In this document: positions 8,694-18,060 of the stretch, in pieces
How the letters are laid out: every line of letters starts with the position of its first letter
Numbering within the stretch: the stretch's first letter is position 1
Origin: Hyphomicrobiales bacterium
GTDB taxonomy: Bacteria > Pseudomonadota > Alphaproteobacteria > Rhizobiales > Rhizobiaceae
NCBI GenBank assembly: GCA_900469345.1
Contig: UBWZ01000004.1
Span: forward strand, 1-64,000
Length of the DNA: 64,000 bases
Direction of reading: 5' to 3'
Position numbers and translations under genes: made by a program
The notes under the pieces: generated by a model
Told to the model about the DNA's origin: nothing
The model's input: the letters and a program-made list of their open reading frames with translations, nothing else
The model's database searches: none

Positions 8694-9573
8694 CGCGGCC
8701 GAAAAGGCCGGCCGGCCGGATCAGAAGCACGATCGCCATGATCACGAAGATGACGATGTTGGAAGCTTCCGGATAGAAGACCTTGGTGAGACCTTCGGCG
8801 ATCCCCAGCATGTAGCCGGTGAGGATGGCGCCCATGATCGACCCCATGCCGCCGACCACGACCACCGCGAAGACGACGATGATGATGTTCGAGCCCATCA
8901 GCGGCGAGACCTGGTAGACGGGTGCCGCCAGGACGCCGGCAAAGGCCGCAAGTGCTGCGCCAAGCCCGTAGGTGAGCGTCAGGAGCAGCGGCACGTTGAC
9001 CCCGAATGCCTGCACCAGCGTCGGGTTTTCCGTCGCCGCCCGCAGATAGGCGCCGAGCTTGGTCTTTTCGATCAGCAGCCAGGTGCCGATGCAGGCGATG
9101 AGCGAGATCACCACCACCCAGCCGCGGTAGATGGGCAGGAACATGAAGCCGAGATTGGTGCCGCCTGCAAGCGCTGCCGGCACGTTGTAGGGCTGCCCGG
9201 AGGAGCCGTAGAAATAGCGGAACGTGCCCTCGATCGTCAGCGCCAGGCCGAAGGTGAAGAGCAGGCCGTAGAGCGGATCGAGATCGTAGAGCCGCGACAG
9301 CATGGTCCGTTCGATGATCGCGCCGAACAGGCCGACCACCAGCGGCGCGAGGACGAGCGCGAACCAGTAGTTGATGCCGAGATATTGCAGCATCAGCATC
9401 GCCACGAAGGCGCCCAGCATGTACTGCGCGCCATGCGCGAAATTGATCACCCGCAACAGGCCGAAGATGACCGCAAGGCCAAGGCTCAGCAGCGCATAGA
9501 AGGACCCGTTGATCAGGCCGATCAGCAGCTGCCCGAGAAACGCCTGCAGCGGAATACCGAAGATCATGGTCAT
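8686..9573 (-). CDS. livH: Branched-chain amino acid-type ABC transporter permease LivH
   Basis: A 295-residue permease. The N-terminus reads LINGSFYALLSLGLAVIFG followed by RVINFAHG, the LivH signature. ATG 9573 is chosen: upstream in-frame codons run through an intergenic repeat element and encode non-hydrophobic sequence. It is separated from livF by 265 bases containing that repeat, while the other junctions in the run overlap or nearly touch. Partner of LivM. Confidence 0.9.
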   Translation of the reverse strand: MTMIFGIPLQAFLGQLLIGLINGSFYALLSLGLAVIFGLLRVINFAHGAQYMLGAFVAMLMLQYLGINYWFALVLAPLVVGLFGAIIERTMLSRLYDLDPLYGLLFTFGLALTIEGTFRYFYGSSGQPYNVPAALAGGTNLGFMFLPIYRGWVVVISLIACIGTWLLIEKTKLGAYLRAATENPTLVQAFGVNVPLLLTLTYGLGAALAAFAGVLAAPVYQVSPLMGSNIIIVVFAVVVVGGMGSIMGAILTGYMLGIAEGLTKVFYPEASNIVIFVIMAIVLLIRPAGLFGRDA

Positions 9574-9620
9574 CGGGCACGGCTCCTCTGCATGGCATTC
9601 AATAAGGAAAGAGGCTTTCT

Positions 9621-9658
9621 GGCCTGCCGGCCATCTCCCGCCCGAGCGGGAAGAAAAC
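9621..9658 (-). repeat. Dispersed intergenic repeat core, copy A
   Basis: The core GGCCTGCCGGCCATCTcccg continues into a short GCGGG-ending hairpin and GAAGAAAAC; the same core occurs at 46132-46168. The flank to 9835 includes further GC-rich inverted segments (CCTCCCCCGTG, CCGGCAGGC). It lies in the livF-livH gap directly upstream of a permease start. A nearby unmatched region should not be read as coding. Confidence 0.7.
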
Positions 9659-9838
9659 AGGCGGCGCGCCCACCGGCAGATCGAGCCCTCGCAGTCCGGC
9701 AGGCCAACCCGCCGGTCCACGAAGGCCGGTCTCCCGGATGTGATCTTGCGGAGCGGTGCGGCATTTCGGACCCTCCCCCGTGTCGGGACCATGGCCGGCA
9801 GGCGGAAGGGGTCTGGCTTTTCACGATCACAGCCATCC

Positions 9839-10543
9839 TCAGACCCCCAGCACCTTGTTGAGCATGTCCATCCGCTGCGGCAGCTCTCCGACGGGGAATT
9901 CGGACACCATCTGACCGTGGTCCATCAGGTAGAAGCGGTCGGCGATACGGCTGGCGAAGCGAAAATTCTGCTCCACCAGAAGCACGGTCATGCCGCGCTG
10001 CTTGAGCGTCTTCAACACCTCGCCGATGCGCTGCACGATGACCGGCGCCAGCCCCTCGGTCGGTTCGTCGAGGATCAGCAGCCTGACGCCGGTGCGCAGG
10101 ATCCGCGCCATGGCCAGCATCTGCTGCTCGCCGCCCGAAAGCTTGGTGCCGGGGCTGCCGCGGCGCTCCTTGAGATTGGGAAACAGGGCGTAGATTTCCT
10201 CGAGCGGCATGCCGCCCTCGGCCACCACCGGCGGCAGCAGCAGGTTTTCCTCCACCGTCAGCGTCGAAAAGATCCCGCGCTCCTCCGGCACGAAGCCGAG
10301 CCCCGCATGCGCCGTCCGGTGCAGGGCAACGCCGAGCATGTCCTTGCCCGCAAAGCGGATCTCGCCCTTGCGTTGCCGGATGATGCCCATGATGGTGCGC
10401 AGCGTCGTCGTCTTGCCGACCCCGTTGCGGCCAAGGATGGTGATCGTCTCGCCCTCGCCCACCGTCATGTTGACGCCGTGCAGCACGTGGCTTTCGCCGT
10501 ACCAGGCATTGAGGTTGGAGACCTCCAGAAGCGCTTTCGCCAT
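9839..10543 (-). CDS. livF: ABC transporter ATP-binding protein LivF
   Basis: A 234-residue ATPase. Walker A is GRNGVGKTT, the signature is LSGGEQQMLAMAR, Walker B is LLILDEPTEGLAP and the switch His is in LLVEQN-type context. The acidic-residue pattern SNLNAWYGESHVLHGV at the start is typical of LivF. ATG 10543 overlaps the livG stop as TGATG, implying translational coupling; GTG 10546 is an alternative. The livH gene follows after a repeat-containing gap. Confidence 0.9.
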   Translation of the reverse strand: MAKALLEVSNLNAWYGESHVLHGVNMTVGEGETITILGRNGVGKTTTLRTIMGIIRQRKGEIRFAGKDMLGVALHRTAHAGLGFVPEERGIFSTLTVEENLLLPPVVAEGGMPLEEIYALFPNLKERRGSPGTKLSGGEQQMLAMARILRTGVRLLILDEPTEGLAPVIVQRIGEVLKTLKQRGMTVLLVEQNFRFASRIADRFYLMDHGQMVSEFPVGELPQRMDMLNKVLGV

Positions 10544-11325
10544 CACGCGTCCTCCGTACCCATGTAGGCAAGCCGCACCCGCTCGTCGCTGGCGACGCTC
10601 GCATAGTCGCCCTCAGCCAGAATTTCGCCGCGCTGGAGCACGGTGACCTGATGGCAGATGTCCGCGACGACGGAGAGATTGTGCTCGACCATCAGCACCG
10701 CCCGGGTCTTCGCCACCTCGCGGATGATCCCGGAGATCGTGCCGATGTCCTCCTGCCCCATGCCGGCCATCGGTTCGTCGAGCAGCAGAACCTTGGGGTC
10801 GAGCGCCAGCGTCGTTGCGATTTCGAGCACGCGCTTGCGGCCATAGGAGAGATCGGCAGCGACGGCATTGCGCTCCCGCTTCAGCCCGACCGCCTCGATC
10901 AGCTGGTCGGCCCGCTCGTTCAAGCGGTCGAGCGACGACAGCGGCAGCCAGAACTGCGTCGACAGCCCGTTCGGCCGCTGCAGCGCGATGCGCACATTGT
11001 CGAGCACGGTCAGATGCGGAAAGACGGCCGAGATCTGGAAGGAGCGCACCAGCCCCATCCGCGCCACCTTGTCCGGGGCGGTGCGGGTGATGTCGGTGTC
11101 CATCAGCGTGATGGTGCCCGCCGTCGGCTGCAGGAACTTGGTCAGCAGGTTGAAGACGGTGGTCTTGCCGGCGCCGTTCGGGCCGATCAGCGCATGCACC
11201 CGGGCATGATGAATGTCGAGGTCGACGTCCCGGACGGCGAGAAAGGCGCCGAAGCTCTTGGTGAGGCCGCGGGCGGACAAGACCACCCGCGGCTCCTCCT
11301 GCATCGATGTCATGGCGACAGCCAT
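10543..11325 (-). CDS. livG: ABC transporter ATP-binding protein LivG
   Basis: A 260-residue ATPase. Walker A is GPNGAGKTT, followed by the LivG-specific insert GTITLMDTDITRTAPDKVAR; the signature is DLSYGRKRVLEIATTLA, and Walker B is VLLLDEPMAGMG. ATG 11325 overlaps the livK stop as TAATG; ATG 11313 is an alternative. Sits between livK and livF. Confidence 0.9.
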   Translation of the reverse strand: MAVAMTSMQEEPRVVLSARGLTKSFGAFLAVRDVDLDIHHARVHALIGPNGAGKTTVFNLLTKFLQPTAGTITLMDTDITRTAPDKVARMGLVRSFQISAVFPHLTVLDNVRIALQRPNGLSTQFWLPLSSLDRLNERADQLIEAVGLKRERNAVAADLSYGRKRVLEIATTLALDPKVLLLDEPMAGMGQEDIGTISGIIREVAKTRAVLMVEHNLSVVADICHQVTVLQRGEILAEGDYASVASDERVRLAYMGTEDA

Positions 11326-12539
11326 TACTTCACCAGGTCGCAGCCGCTCTTGGCGGGGTCGATATAGGCTTCCTTGCCGGGGATGGTGGCGAGCACGTTG
11401 AAATAATCCCACGGCTCCTTGCTTTCGGCCGGCTTCTTGACCTGCAGCAGGTACATGTCATGGATCATCCGGCCGTTGGCGCCGACCGAGCCGCCGCGTC
11501 CGAAGACGTCGTCGACCGGCATCTCGTGCAGCGCCTTGGCAACCGCCTCCGTCTCGTCGGTGCCGGCCTTCTGCACCGCCTTCAGATACTGAAGCACGGC
11601 CGAATAGGTGCCCGAATGGATCATGTTCGGCATCTTCTTCGTCCGCGCAAAGAACTTCTTGGCAAACTCGCGGCTCTTGTCGTCGAGGTTCCAGTAGTAG
11701 CCTTCCGTCAGCGTCAGCCCCTGCGCCGCCTCGAGCCCCAGACCGTGCACTTCGGCGAGCGTGAAGAGCAGCGCCGCCAGATGCTGGCCGCCCTGGGTGA
11801 TGCCGAATTCGGACGCCTGCTTGATGGCATTGGCGGTGTCGAGGCCGGCATTGGCAAGGCCGATCACCTTGGCGCCGGACGACTGCGCCTGCAGCAGGAA
11901 GGACGAGAAATCGCTGGTCGACAGCGGGTGCCGCACCGAGCCGAGGATCTTGCCGCCGCTCGACTTGACGTAATCGCCGGTCTGCTGCTCCAGCGAGTAG
12001 CCGAAGGCGTAGTCGGCTGTCAGGAAGAACCAGCTGTCGCCGCCCTGCTTGACGAGAGCGCCGCCCGTGCCGACCGCCAGCGCATGCGTGTCGTAGGCCC
12101 AGTGAAAGCCGTAGGGGCTGCAGGCCTTGCCGGTCAGGTCCGTTGTCGCCGCCCCGGTGACGATGTCGATCTTCTTCTTTTCTTTGGCGACTGCCTGCAC
12201 GGCGAGCGCCACCGACGAGGTGGTCAGCTCCATGATCGCATCGACCTGCTGGGTGTCGTACCACTGGCGGGCGATGTTGGAGGCGATGTCAGCCTTGTTC
12301 TGGTGGTCCGCGTCGACGATTTCCACCGGCACGCCCAGCACCTTGCCGCCGAAATCCTCGACCGCCATCTTGGCCGCCTCGACCGACGACTTGCCGCCGA
12401 AATCCGCATAGACGCCGGACTGGTCGTTCAGGATCCCGATCTTGACCTTGCCGTCCGTAGCGGCACCCGAGGCCGATTGGGCAAATGCCGTGCTGCTCGC
12501 CAGCAATAGAGCAAGCGAGGCCAGAACTGTCTTCCGCAT
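11325..12539 (-). CDS. livK: Periplasmic substrate-binding protein of the liv-type ABC transporter
   Basis: A 404-residue protein with a clear Sec signal peptide (residues 1-21, cleavage after AFA-Q) and a type I periplasmic binding fold beginning KVKIGILNDQSGVYADFGG. It is longer and more divergent than classical LivJ/LivK; sequences of this type are annotated as ABC substrate-binding proteins of unknown specificity. First gene of the minus-strand run livK-G-F-H-M-GMC-hydrolase-mmsB. It is divergent from a LysR gene across 190 bases. The catabolic genes behind it suggest a branched-chain compound as ligand. Confidence 0.88.
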   Translation of the reverse strand: MRKTVLASLALLLASSTAFAQSASGAATDGKVKIGILNDQSGVYADFGGKSSVEAAKMAVEDFGGKVLGVPVEIVDADHQNKADIASNIARQWYDTQQVDAIMELTTSSVALAVQAVAKEKKKIDIVTGAATTDLTGKACSPYGFHWAYDTHALAVGTGGALVKQGGDSWFFLTADYAFGYSLEQQTGDYVKSSGGKILGSVRHPLSTSDFSSFLLQAQSSGAKVIGLANAGLDTANAIKQASEFGITQGGQHLAALLFTLAEVHGLGLEAAQGLTLTEGYYWNLDDKSREFAKKFFARTKKMPNMIHSGTYSAVLQYLKAVQKAGTDETEAVAKALHEMPVDDVFGRGGSVGANGRMIHDMYLLQVKKPAESKEPWDYFNVLATIPGKEAYIDPAKSGCDLVK

Positions 12540-12580
12540 GATGTCTCCTCCCAGAGCGTGCAGAGCGCCTAAGGCGCAGT

Positions 12581-12708
12581 CTGTTCAAATTTGGCGGGCC
12601 ACCCTCCTCAAAGCAGCCACTCCGGAAGCTATGGTTCAGGAAAACAGGCGTTGACGCAAGAAGCAACCGCTTATTAATTGCAAACAGCATCTGTGCATTT
12701 TTGAACAG
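12581..12708. promoter_or_regulatory. Candidate LysR-type operator pair
   Basis: CTGTTCAAA (12581-12589) and TTTGAACAG (12700-12708) form perfect inverted 9-mers at the two ends of the livK-lysR gap. A small dyad ACAG-CAT-CTGT (12684-12694) lies near the lysR end. One arm is close to each gene start, as expected for a divergent regulator, but binding is inferred. Confidence 0.4.
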
Positions 12709-12732
12709 AACTTCGGGCGGGGGCATGGGTTG

Positions 12733-13653
12733 GTGAGCGCGAGCGTCAATTTCACCTGGGACGATCTGCAATACTTCCTGGCGGTCGCCCGCACCGGCCA
12801 GCTGTCGACCGCTGCCCGCCACCTGCGCACCAGCCATGCCACCGTCTCGCGGCGGATCGACCGGCTCGAATTTGCACTCAAGGTCAAGCTGTTCGAACGC
12901 AACCCGCGCGGCTACATCCTGACGGCAATCGGCCAGCGCTTCGTCGAAACCGCCGAGCGCATGGAGCTGGAGACCGAGCGGCTGCAGGCCGACATCACCA
13001 CCGGCGGTGCCGCCCATCGCGGCGTCGTGCGGCTGAGTGCGCCGGAGGGCTTTTCCAACTTCTTCTTCGCGCACCATATCGCCGACTTCAGCGCCCGCCA
13101 CCCCAACCTGTCGCTGGAACTGGTCACCATCCAGCAGATCATGTCGCTGTCGCGCAAGGAGGCCGATATCGCCGTCATGCTCGATCCCCCCAAGGCCGGC
13201 CCCTACCAGATCGAAAAGATCACCGATTACCGCCTCAGCGTCTACGGGTCGAAATCCTATCTCGCCGGCAGGCCGCCCATCCGGCGGCGCGAGGAACTGC
13301 TCGACCACCCGTTTATCGGCTATATCGAGGACATGATCTTTGCGCCCGGGCTGGATTATCTCGGCGACCTGCATCCGGGCATCAAGCCGCGCTTCCAGAG
13401 CTCCAGCATCTTCGCGCAGCTGACCGCGACTCTGAACGGGCTTGGTCTCTGCGTCTTTCCGCATTTCATCGCTCGCAACCAGCCTGAGCTGCAGATCGTG
13501 CTGGGCGGCGAGGTTGCGCTCACCCGCCATTACTGGCTCGTGCAGCACCGCGATTTCATCAGCATTCCGCGCGTCCGCGCCGTCGCCGATTACATCGTCG
13601 CGACCGTCGAGGCGAACAGGCAGGCCTTCCTGCCGGGCAGGACCCGGGCCTGA
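12733..13653 (+). CDS. LysR-family transcriptional regulator
   Basis: About 306 residues. The N-terminal winged helix-turn-helix spans residues 6-65 (DDLQYFLAVARTGQLSTAAR, then TVSRRIDRLE), and the effector domain follows from about residue 90. GTG 12733 and TTG 12730 are adjacent in-frame starts; the overlapping ATG 12725 is out of frame and terminates quickly. It is divergent from livK, so it probably controls the transport-catabolism run. Confidence 0.88.
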   Translation: MSASVNFTWDDLQYFLAVARTGQLSTAARHLRTSHATVSRRIDRLEFALKVKLFERNPRGYILTAIGQRFVETAERMELETERLQADITTGGAAHRGVVRLSAPEGFSNFFFAHHIADFSARHPNLSLELVTIQQIMSLSRKEADIAVMLDPPKAGPYQIEKITDYRLSVYGSKSYLAGRPPIRRREELLDHPFIGYIEDMIFAPGLDYLGDLHPGIKPRFQSSSIFAQLTATLNGLGLCVFPHFIARNQPELQIVLGGEVALTRHYWLVQHRDFISIPRVRAVADYIVATVEANRQAFLPGRTRA

Positions 13654-13702
13654 GCGCCCCGGGCCTCATCGGGACAGGGCCCGAGAGCGCCCGGGCCGGC
13701 TG

Positions 13703-16700
13703 TCATTCGGCCGCCATCGGCAGGATCTGCGCGCTATGGTCCGGCTCGGCCTCGGCTGCCGGTGCAACCTTCGTCTTCGGTTCGCGCCCGAAGAACAGTG
13801 CATAGGCTGCCGGCAGGACCAGAATGGTAAGCACCGTCGCCACCAGGATGCCGCCCATCATCGCATAGGCGAGCGGCCCCCAGAACAGCCCGCGCGAGAT
13901 CGGGAACAGCGCCAGCACGGCCGTCAGCGCGGTCAGCGTGATCGGCCTGAAGCGGCGCACCGCCGCCCCGACGATCGCCTCCGCCCGCGGATGGCCGGCG
14001 GCGATGTCCTGGTCGATCTGGTCGACGAGGATGATCGAGTTGCGGATGATGATGCCGAGCAGCGCGATGACGCCGAGGATCGCCACGAAGCCGAACGGAG
14101 CACCGGTGATGAGCAACGCCATCGCCGCACCGATGATGCCGAGCGGCCCGGTGGCCAGCACCAGCATCGCCTTGCCGAAGTGCTGCAGCTGCACCATCAG
14201 AAGCACGAGGATGACCAGCAGCATGATCGGCGCCTTGGCGGCGATCGAGTTCTGGCTTTCCGCCGCGTCCTCGGCACCGCCCTGGATCTCGACCGCATAG
14301 CCGGCCGGTAGCTTGGCGCGCAGGTCGGCCATGCTGTTGTAGAGGTTCATCGATACCTGGGTGGGCTCGACGCCGTCGGGCAGCGTTGCCTTGACGGTGA
14401 TGGTCGGCAGGCGGTCGCGGCGCCATTCGATACCCTGTTCGAGCACCGGTACCAGCCGGGCGACCTGCGATGCGGGCACGAACCCGCCGCTGTCGGTCGG
14501 AATGTAGACGGACTGTATGGCCGACAGCAGGCCGCGCGTGGCGTCCGGCTCGCGGACCACGACCGAGACGGTTTCCTCGCCGTCGCGGAATTCGCCGATC
14601 GGCGCGCCCGATGCTGCCGTCTGCAGCATCTGCCGGACCCGCTGCGATGTGACGCCGAGCGCTCTCGCACGGTCCTGGTCGATCACCAAATTCATGGCCG
14701 TCACCGGTTCCATCCAGTCCTCGTGGATGGCGCCGAACAGCGGCTGCTGCTGGTAGCGATCCTTGACCTGGTCGGCGATCCGGCGGACTTCCGTCTTGTC
14801 CGGCCCGGTGACGCGCATCTGCACCGCCCAGCCCACCGGCGGGCCGAGGAAGAGGCGATCCACCTTGCCCCGCACGGTCGGGAAATCCTCGGCCAGGATC
14901 TTGCGCAGCTTGACGATCATCCGCTCCCGTTCCTCGAGCCCCTTGGTCATGACGAGCAGCTGGGCGTAGTTCGGGTTGCGCAGCTGCTGGTCGAGCGGCA
15001 GGAAGAAGCGCGGCGCGCCTTCGCCGATATAGGTGGCAACGAAGCTCTTGTCCGGGTCGGGCAGGATCCGGTCCTCGAGCGCCTTGGCCTGGCGTTCCAC
15101 TTCCTTGATGCTGGTGCCCTCCGGCAGCCACATGTCGACCAGCACTTCCGGCCGCGACGACTGCGGGAAGAAGCTCTGCGGAATGAACTGGAAGGCCCAG
15201 AGGCTGCCGCCGAAGGCGCCGAGCGTCGCAACCAGGACGATGATCCGGTGGCGCACCGCCCAGCCGACCGTGTGCCCGACGCCGCGATAGAAGCGCGTGT
15301 CGTAGGCGTCATGATGCGCTCCGGAGCCGGCATGGGCCCGCTGCTTGAGGATCATGTAGCCGAGCCAGGGGGTGAAATAGACCGCCACGAACCACGACGT
15401 GACGAGCGCGATCCCGACCACGTAGAACAGCGAGCGCACGTATTCGCCGGCCGTCGAGGCGGCGAATCCGACCGGGATGAAGCCCGCCGTGGTGATCAGC
15501 GTGCCGGTCAGCATCGGAAACGCGGTGGACGAATAGGCAAAGCTCGCCGCGTCGAGGCGCTCCAGCCCCTCCTCCAGCTTGCGCTCCATCATTTCGACCA
15601 CGATCATCGCGTCGTCGACCAGAAGGCCGAGCGCGATGATCAGCGCGCCGAGCGAGATGCGCTGCAGCTCGATGCCGAGGTAGTACATGATCGCCAGCGT
15701 CGCTGCGAGCACCAGCGGGATGGCGATTGCGATCACGATACCCGACCGCCAGCCGATCGAGATCAGCGACACGACAAGCACGATCACCAGCGCTTCCATC
15801 AGCGCCTGGGTAAATTCGCCCACCGCTTCGGTTACCACCTCGGGCTGGTTGGAGATCTGCTCCACGGCCACGCCGAGCGGCAGCGTCTGTTCGAACCTTG
15901 CATAGGTGGCCTCGACGTTCTTGCCGACATCGGTGACCTTGAAGCCCTTGGCCATGACGACGCCGAGCTGGACGCTGTCGTGGCCGTTGAAACGGAACTT
16001 GCGCTGGAAGGGATCTTCCAGGCCATGCCCTACCTTGGCGATATCGCCGAGCCGGATCACCTGGCTGCCGGTGCGGATCCGCAGCTCGCGGATATCCTCG
16101 GGCGTCATGACGCCGCCCTCGACGGAAATGCGAACGGACCGCTCGGCCGTTTCGACGTTGCCGGAAGCATCGACGGCGTTCTGGCCGGACAGCGCGTCCT
16201 GGATGTCAAGGACGGTCAGGCCGCGTTCCGCGAGCGCCTTGGACGACACGTCGATAAAGATCTTTTCCGGCTGGTCGCCGAGGATCACGGCCTTTGCGAC
16301 GCCGGGCGTGGCGATCAGCATGTCGCGTGCCTGGATGGCGTAGTCCTTGAGTTCCGGGTAGCTGAAGCCGGTTCCGCTGATCGAATGGAGGGTGATGTAG
16401 GTGTCGCCGAACTCGTCGTTGAAATAGGGACCCTGCAGGCCGGACGGCAGCTCCTGGGAGATGTCGCCGATCTTCTTGCGCACCTGGTAGAAGGCGTCGG
16501 CCACGTCCTGGGCGCTCGTATCGCCTTTGATCTGGATCGTGGTGATCGACACGCCGGCCCGGGTATAGGATTTCACCCAATCGAGATGCGGCGTTTCCTG
16601 CAGCTTGCGTTCGATCTTGTTGACGACCTGGTTCTGCATGTCGTCGATCGAGGCGCCGGGCCACACGGCCTGCACCACCATGACGCGGAAGGTAAAGTCG

Positions 16701-16864
16701 GGGTCTTCCTTCTGGCCCATGTTCATGATGCCGAGCGCGCCGATCACGATGATCAGGCCGAACAGGAAGCGGGCGATGCTCGGATGGGCGATGGCCCAGC
16801 GCGACAGGTTGAAGGGCCGCTTGGCCGTTGTTCCGGATGCCGGGGGAAGCTGATGCGATGCCAT
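13703..16864 (-). CDS. Efflux RND transporter permease
   Basis: A 1053-residue inner-membrane RND pump. TM1 is at residues 30-50 (FGLIIVIGALGIMNMG), a large periplasmic loop follows, and TM4 carries the paired acidic residues in GLLVDDAMIVVEMMER that relay protons. The second half repeats the layout, ending with GPLAYAMMGGILVATVLTIL. The sequence PDFTFRVMVVQAVWPGAS is typical of the heavy-metal/solvent/hydrophobe efflux branch without the HME metal motif. ATG 16864 is preferred over TTG 16891, which overlaps the adaptor gene. It is encoded after the adaptor and TetR genes. No outer-membrane TolC-type gene is in the operon. Substrate unknown. Confidence 0.9.
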   Translation of the reverse strand: MASHQLPPASGTTAKRPFNLSRWAIAHPSIARFLFGLIIVIGALGIMNMGQKEDPDFTFRVMVVQAVWPGASIDDMQNQVVNKIERKLQETPHLDWVKSYTRAGVSITTIQIKGDTSAQDVADAFYQVRKKIGDISQELPSGLQGPYFNDEFGDTYITLHSISGTGFSYPELKDYAIQARDMLIATPGVAKAVILGDQPEKIFIDVSSKALAERGLTVLDIQDALSGQNAVDASGNVETAERSVRISVEGGVMTPEDIRELRIRTGSQVIRLGDIAKVGHGLEDPFQRKFRFNGHDSVQLGVVMAKGFKVTDVGKNVEATYARFEQTLPLGVAVEQISNQPEVVTEAVGEFTQALMEALVIVLVVSLISIGWRSGIVIAIAIPLVLAATLAIMYYLGIELQRISLGALIIALGLLVDDAMIVVEMMERKLEEGLERLDAASFAYSSTAFPMLTGTLITTAGFIPVGFAASTAGEYVRSLFYVVGIALVTSWFVAVYFTPWLGYMILKQRAHAGSGAHHDAYDTRFYRGVGHTVGWAVRHRIIVLVATLGAFGGSLWAFQFIPQSFFPQSSRPEVLVDMWLPEGTSIKEVERQAKALEDRILPDPDKSFVATYIGEGAPRFFLPLDQQLRNPNYAQLLVMTKGLEERERMIVKLRKILAEDFPTVRGKVDRLFLGPPVGWAVQMRVTGPDKTEVRRIADQVKDRYQQQPLFGAIHEDWMEPVTAMNLVIDQDRARALGVTSQRVRQMLQTAASGAPIGEFRDGEETVSVVVREPDATRGLLSAIQSVYIPTDSGGFVPASQVARLVPVLEQGIEWRRDRLPTITVKATLPDGVEPTQVSMNLYNSMADLRAKLPAGYAVEIQGGAEDAAESQNSIAAKAPIMLLVILVLLMVQLQHFGKAMLVLATGPLGIIGAAMALLITGAPFGFVAILGVIALLGIIIRNSIILVDQIDQDIAAGHPRAEAIVGAAVRRFRPITLTALTAVLALFPISRGLFWGPLAYAMMGGILVATVLTILVLPAAYALFFGREPKTKVAPAAEAEPDHSAQILPMAAE

Positions 16865-16887
16865 GGTGATGATCCCTCGCTTGCCGC

Positions 16888-18036
16888 TCAATCCCGCACG
16901 GAGGCCGTGCTGAGGCTGTTGACATTGCCGAAGCGCGAGCTGACCGTTTCCGGCAGCCGCACCTTCATGTCGTCTTTCATGAACTGCGTGCCGGCCGACA
17001 CCACGAGATCGCCCGCAGCCAGGCCTTCGGTGACGCGCACGCCGTCATCGGAAAAATCGGCGACCTGCACCGAACGGGCGCTGACCGTGCCCTTGTCGCG
17101 ATCGACGATCCAGACGATCGGCTTGTCGTTCTTCTTGGTCAGGGCCGCCAGCGGAATGGAAAAGGCCGGCGCCGCGCTTTCCGTCGGGGCCTCGATGGTC
17201 GCCGTCATGCCCAGCAGGACGCGGGGATCGTCCGGCAGGCTGACCCGCACGGAAAAGGTCCGCGACTGGGCATCCGCACTGCCGGCGACTTCCCGCACCT
17301 TGCCGTCGAGCACCAGGTCGGCCGTCGACCAGAAGCGCGCCTTGACGGCCTTGTCCGGCTTGAACTGCGGGATGTCGCCCTCGGGCACGGCGACCAGCAC
17401 TTCCTTGGCGCCGTCCACGGCGACCGTCAGGATCGACGTGCCGGCGCTGACCACCTGGCCGCGGTCGGCGCTGACCGCGGTGACGATACCGCCGCGGTCG
17501 GACTTCAGCTCCGTATAGGCTGCCTGGTTGCGGGCCTGGTCGAGCGCCGAAGACGCCGATTCCAGCGTTGCCGCCGCCTTGTCGCGGCTGAGGCTTGCCT
17601 GCTCCAGCTCGGATTGCGAGGTGATGTTCTTGGCGTTGAGGGACTGCGCGCGGCGGAACGCCAGATCGCTGATCTCGGCTTCCTTGCGGGACGCGGCAAG
17701 GTCGGCCTCGGCCTGGCGGACGGCAAGCTCGAGGTCGGTCGGATCGAGGCGTGCCAGAACCATGTCGGGGGTCACCCGGTCGCCCACGTCGACGAGCCGC
17801 TCGGTGATCTTTCCGGCTACCCGGAAGCCGAGATTCATCTCGGTGCGCGCCTTCACGGAACCGGAATAGACGAGCACGCGGCCATGGTCAGGGCCGGTAA
17901 TCTCGGTCACCTTGACCGGCCGCACCGGTTCGGGCGCCTCGGCCTTTTTCTCCTCCGAGCAGGAGGCCAGCATCAGCGCCAGGCCCGCAAGGGTCACGAG
18001 CTGCACCCGTCTTGTCGCTCTATTGCCGAATGCCAT
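16888..18036 (-). CDS. RND efflux periplasmic adaptor lipoprotein (HlyD/MFP family)
   Basis: A 382-residue adaptor. The N-terminus has a hydrophobic signal ending in a lipobox LASC, so it should be a periplasmic lipoprotein anchored in the inner membrane. A lipoyl-like segment (GFRVAGKITERLVDVGDRVT), a helical hairpin (residues 95-160) and a beta-barrel follow. ATG 18036 has an AAGGGGGA ribosome site; TTG 18054 is less likely. It joins the RND pump encoded 23 bases downstream to an outer-membrane channel. Confidence 0.9.
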   Translation of the reverse strand: MAFGNRATRRVQLVTLAGLALMLASCSEEKKAEAPEPVRPVKVTEITGPDHGRVLVYSGSVKARTEMNLGFRVAGKITERLVDVGDRVTPDMVLARLDPTDLELAVRQAEADLAASRKEAEISDLAFRRAQSLNAKNITSQSELEQASLSRDKAAATLESASSALDQARNQAAYTELKSDRGGIVTAVSADRGQVVSAGTSILTVAVDGAKEVLVAVPEGDIPQFKPDKAVKARFWSTADLVLDGKVREVAGSADAQSRTFSVRVSLPDDPRVLLGMTATIEAPTESAAPAFSIPLAALTKKNDKPIVWIVDRDKGTVSARSVQVADFSDDGVRVTEGLAAGDLVVSAGTQFMKDDMKVRLPETVSSRFGNVNSLSTASVRD

Positions 18037-18060
18037 CCCGTATTCCCCCTTCAAAACCGT

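Noticed and set aside
5049..8741. A very long plus-strand open frame (over 1200 codons) opposite the hydrolase, GMC and livM genes
   Set aside because: It is His/Arg/Asp-rich low-complexity sequence typical of the antisense frame of high-GC genes; the minus-strand genes have clear families.
14723..17518. A 931-codon plus-strand frame opposite the RND pump and adaptor
   Set aside because: Antisense shadow of the RND and adaptor genes; no family signature.
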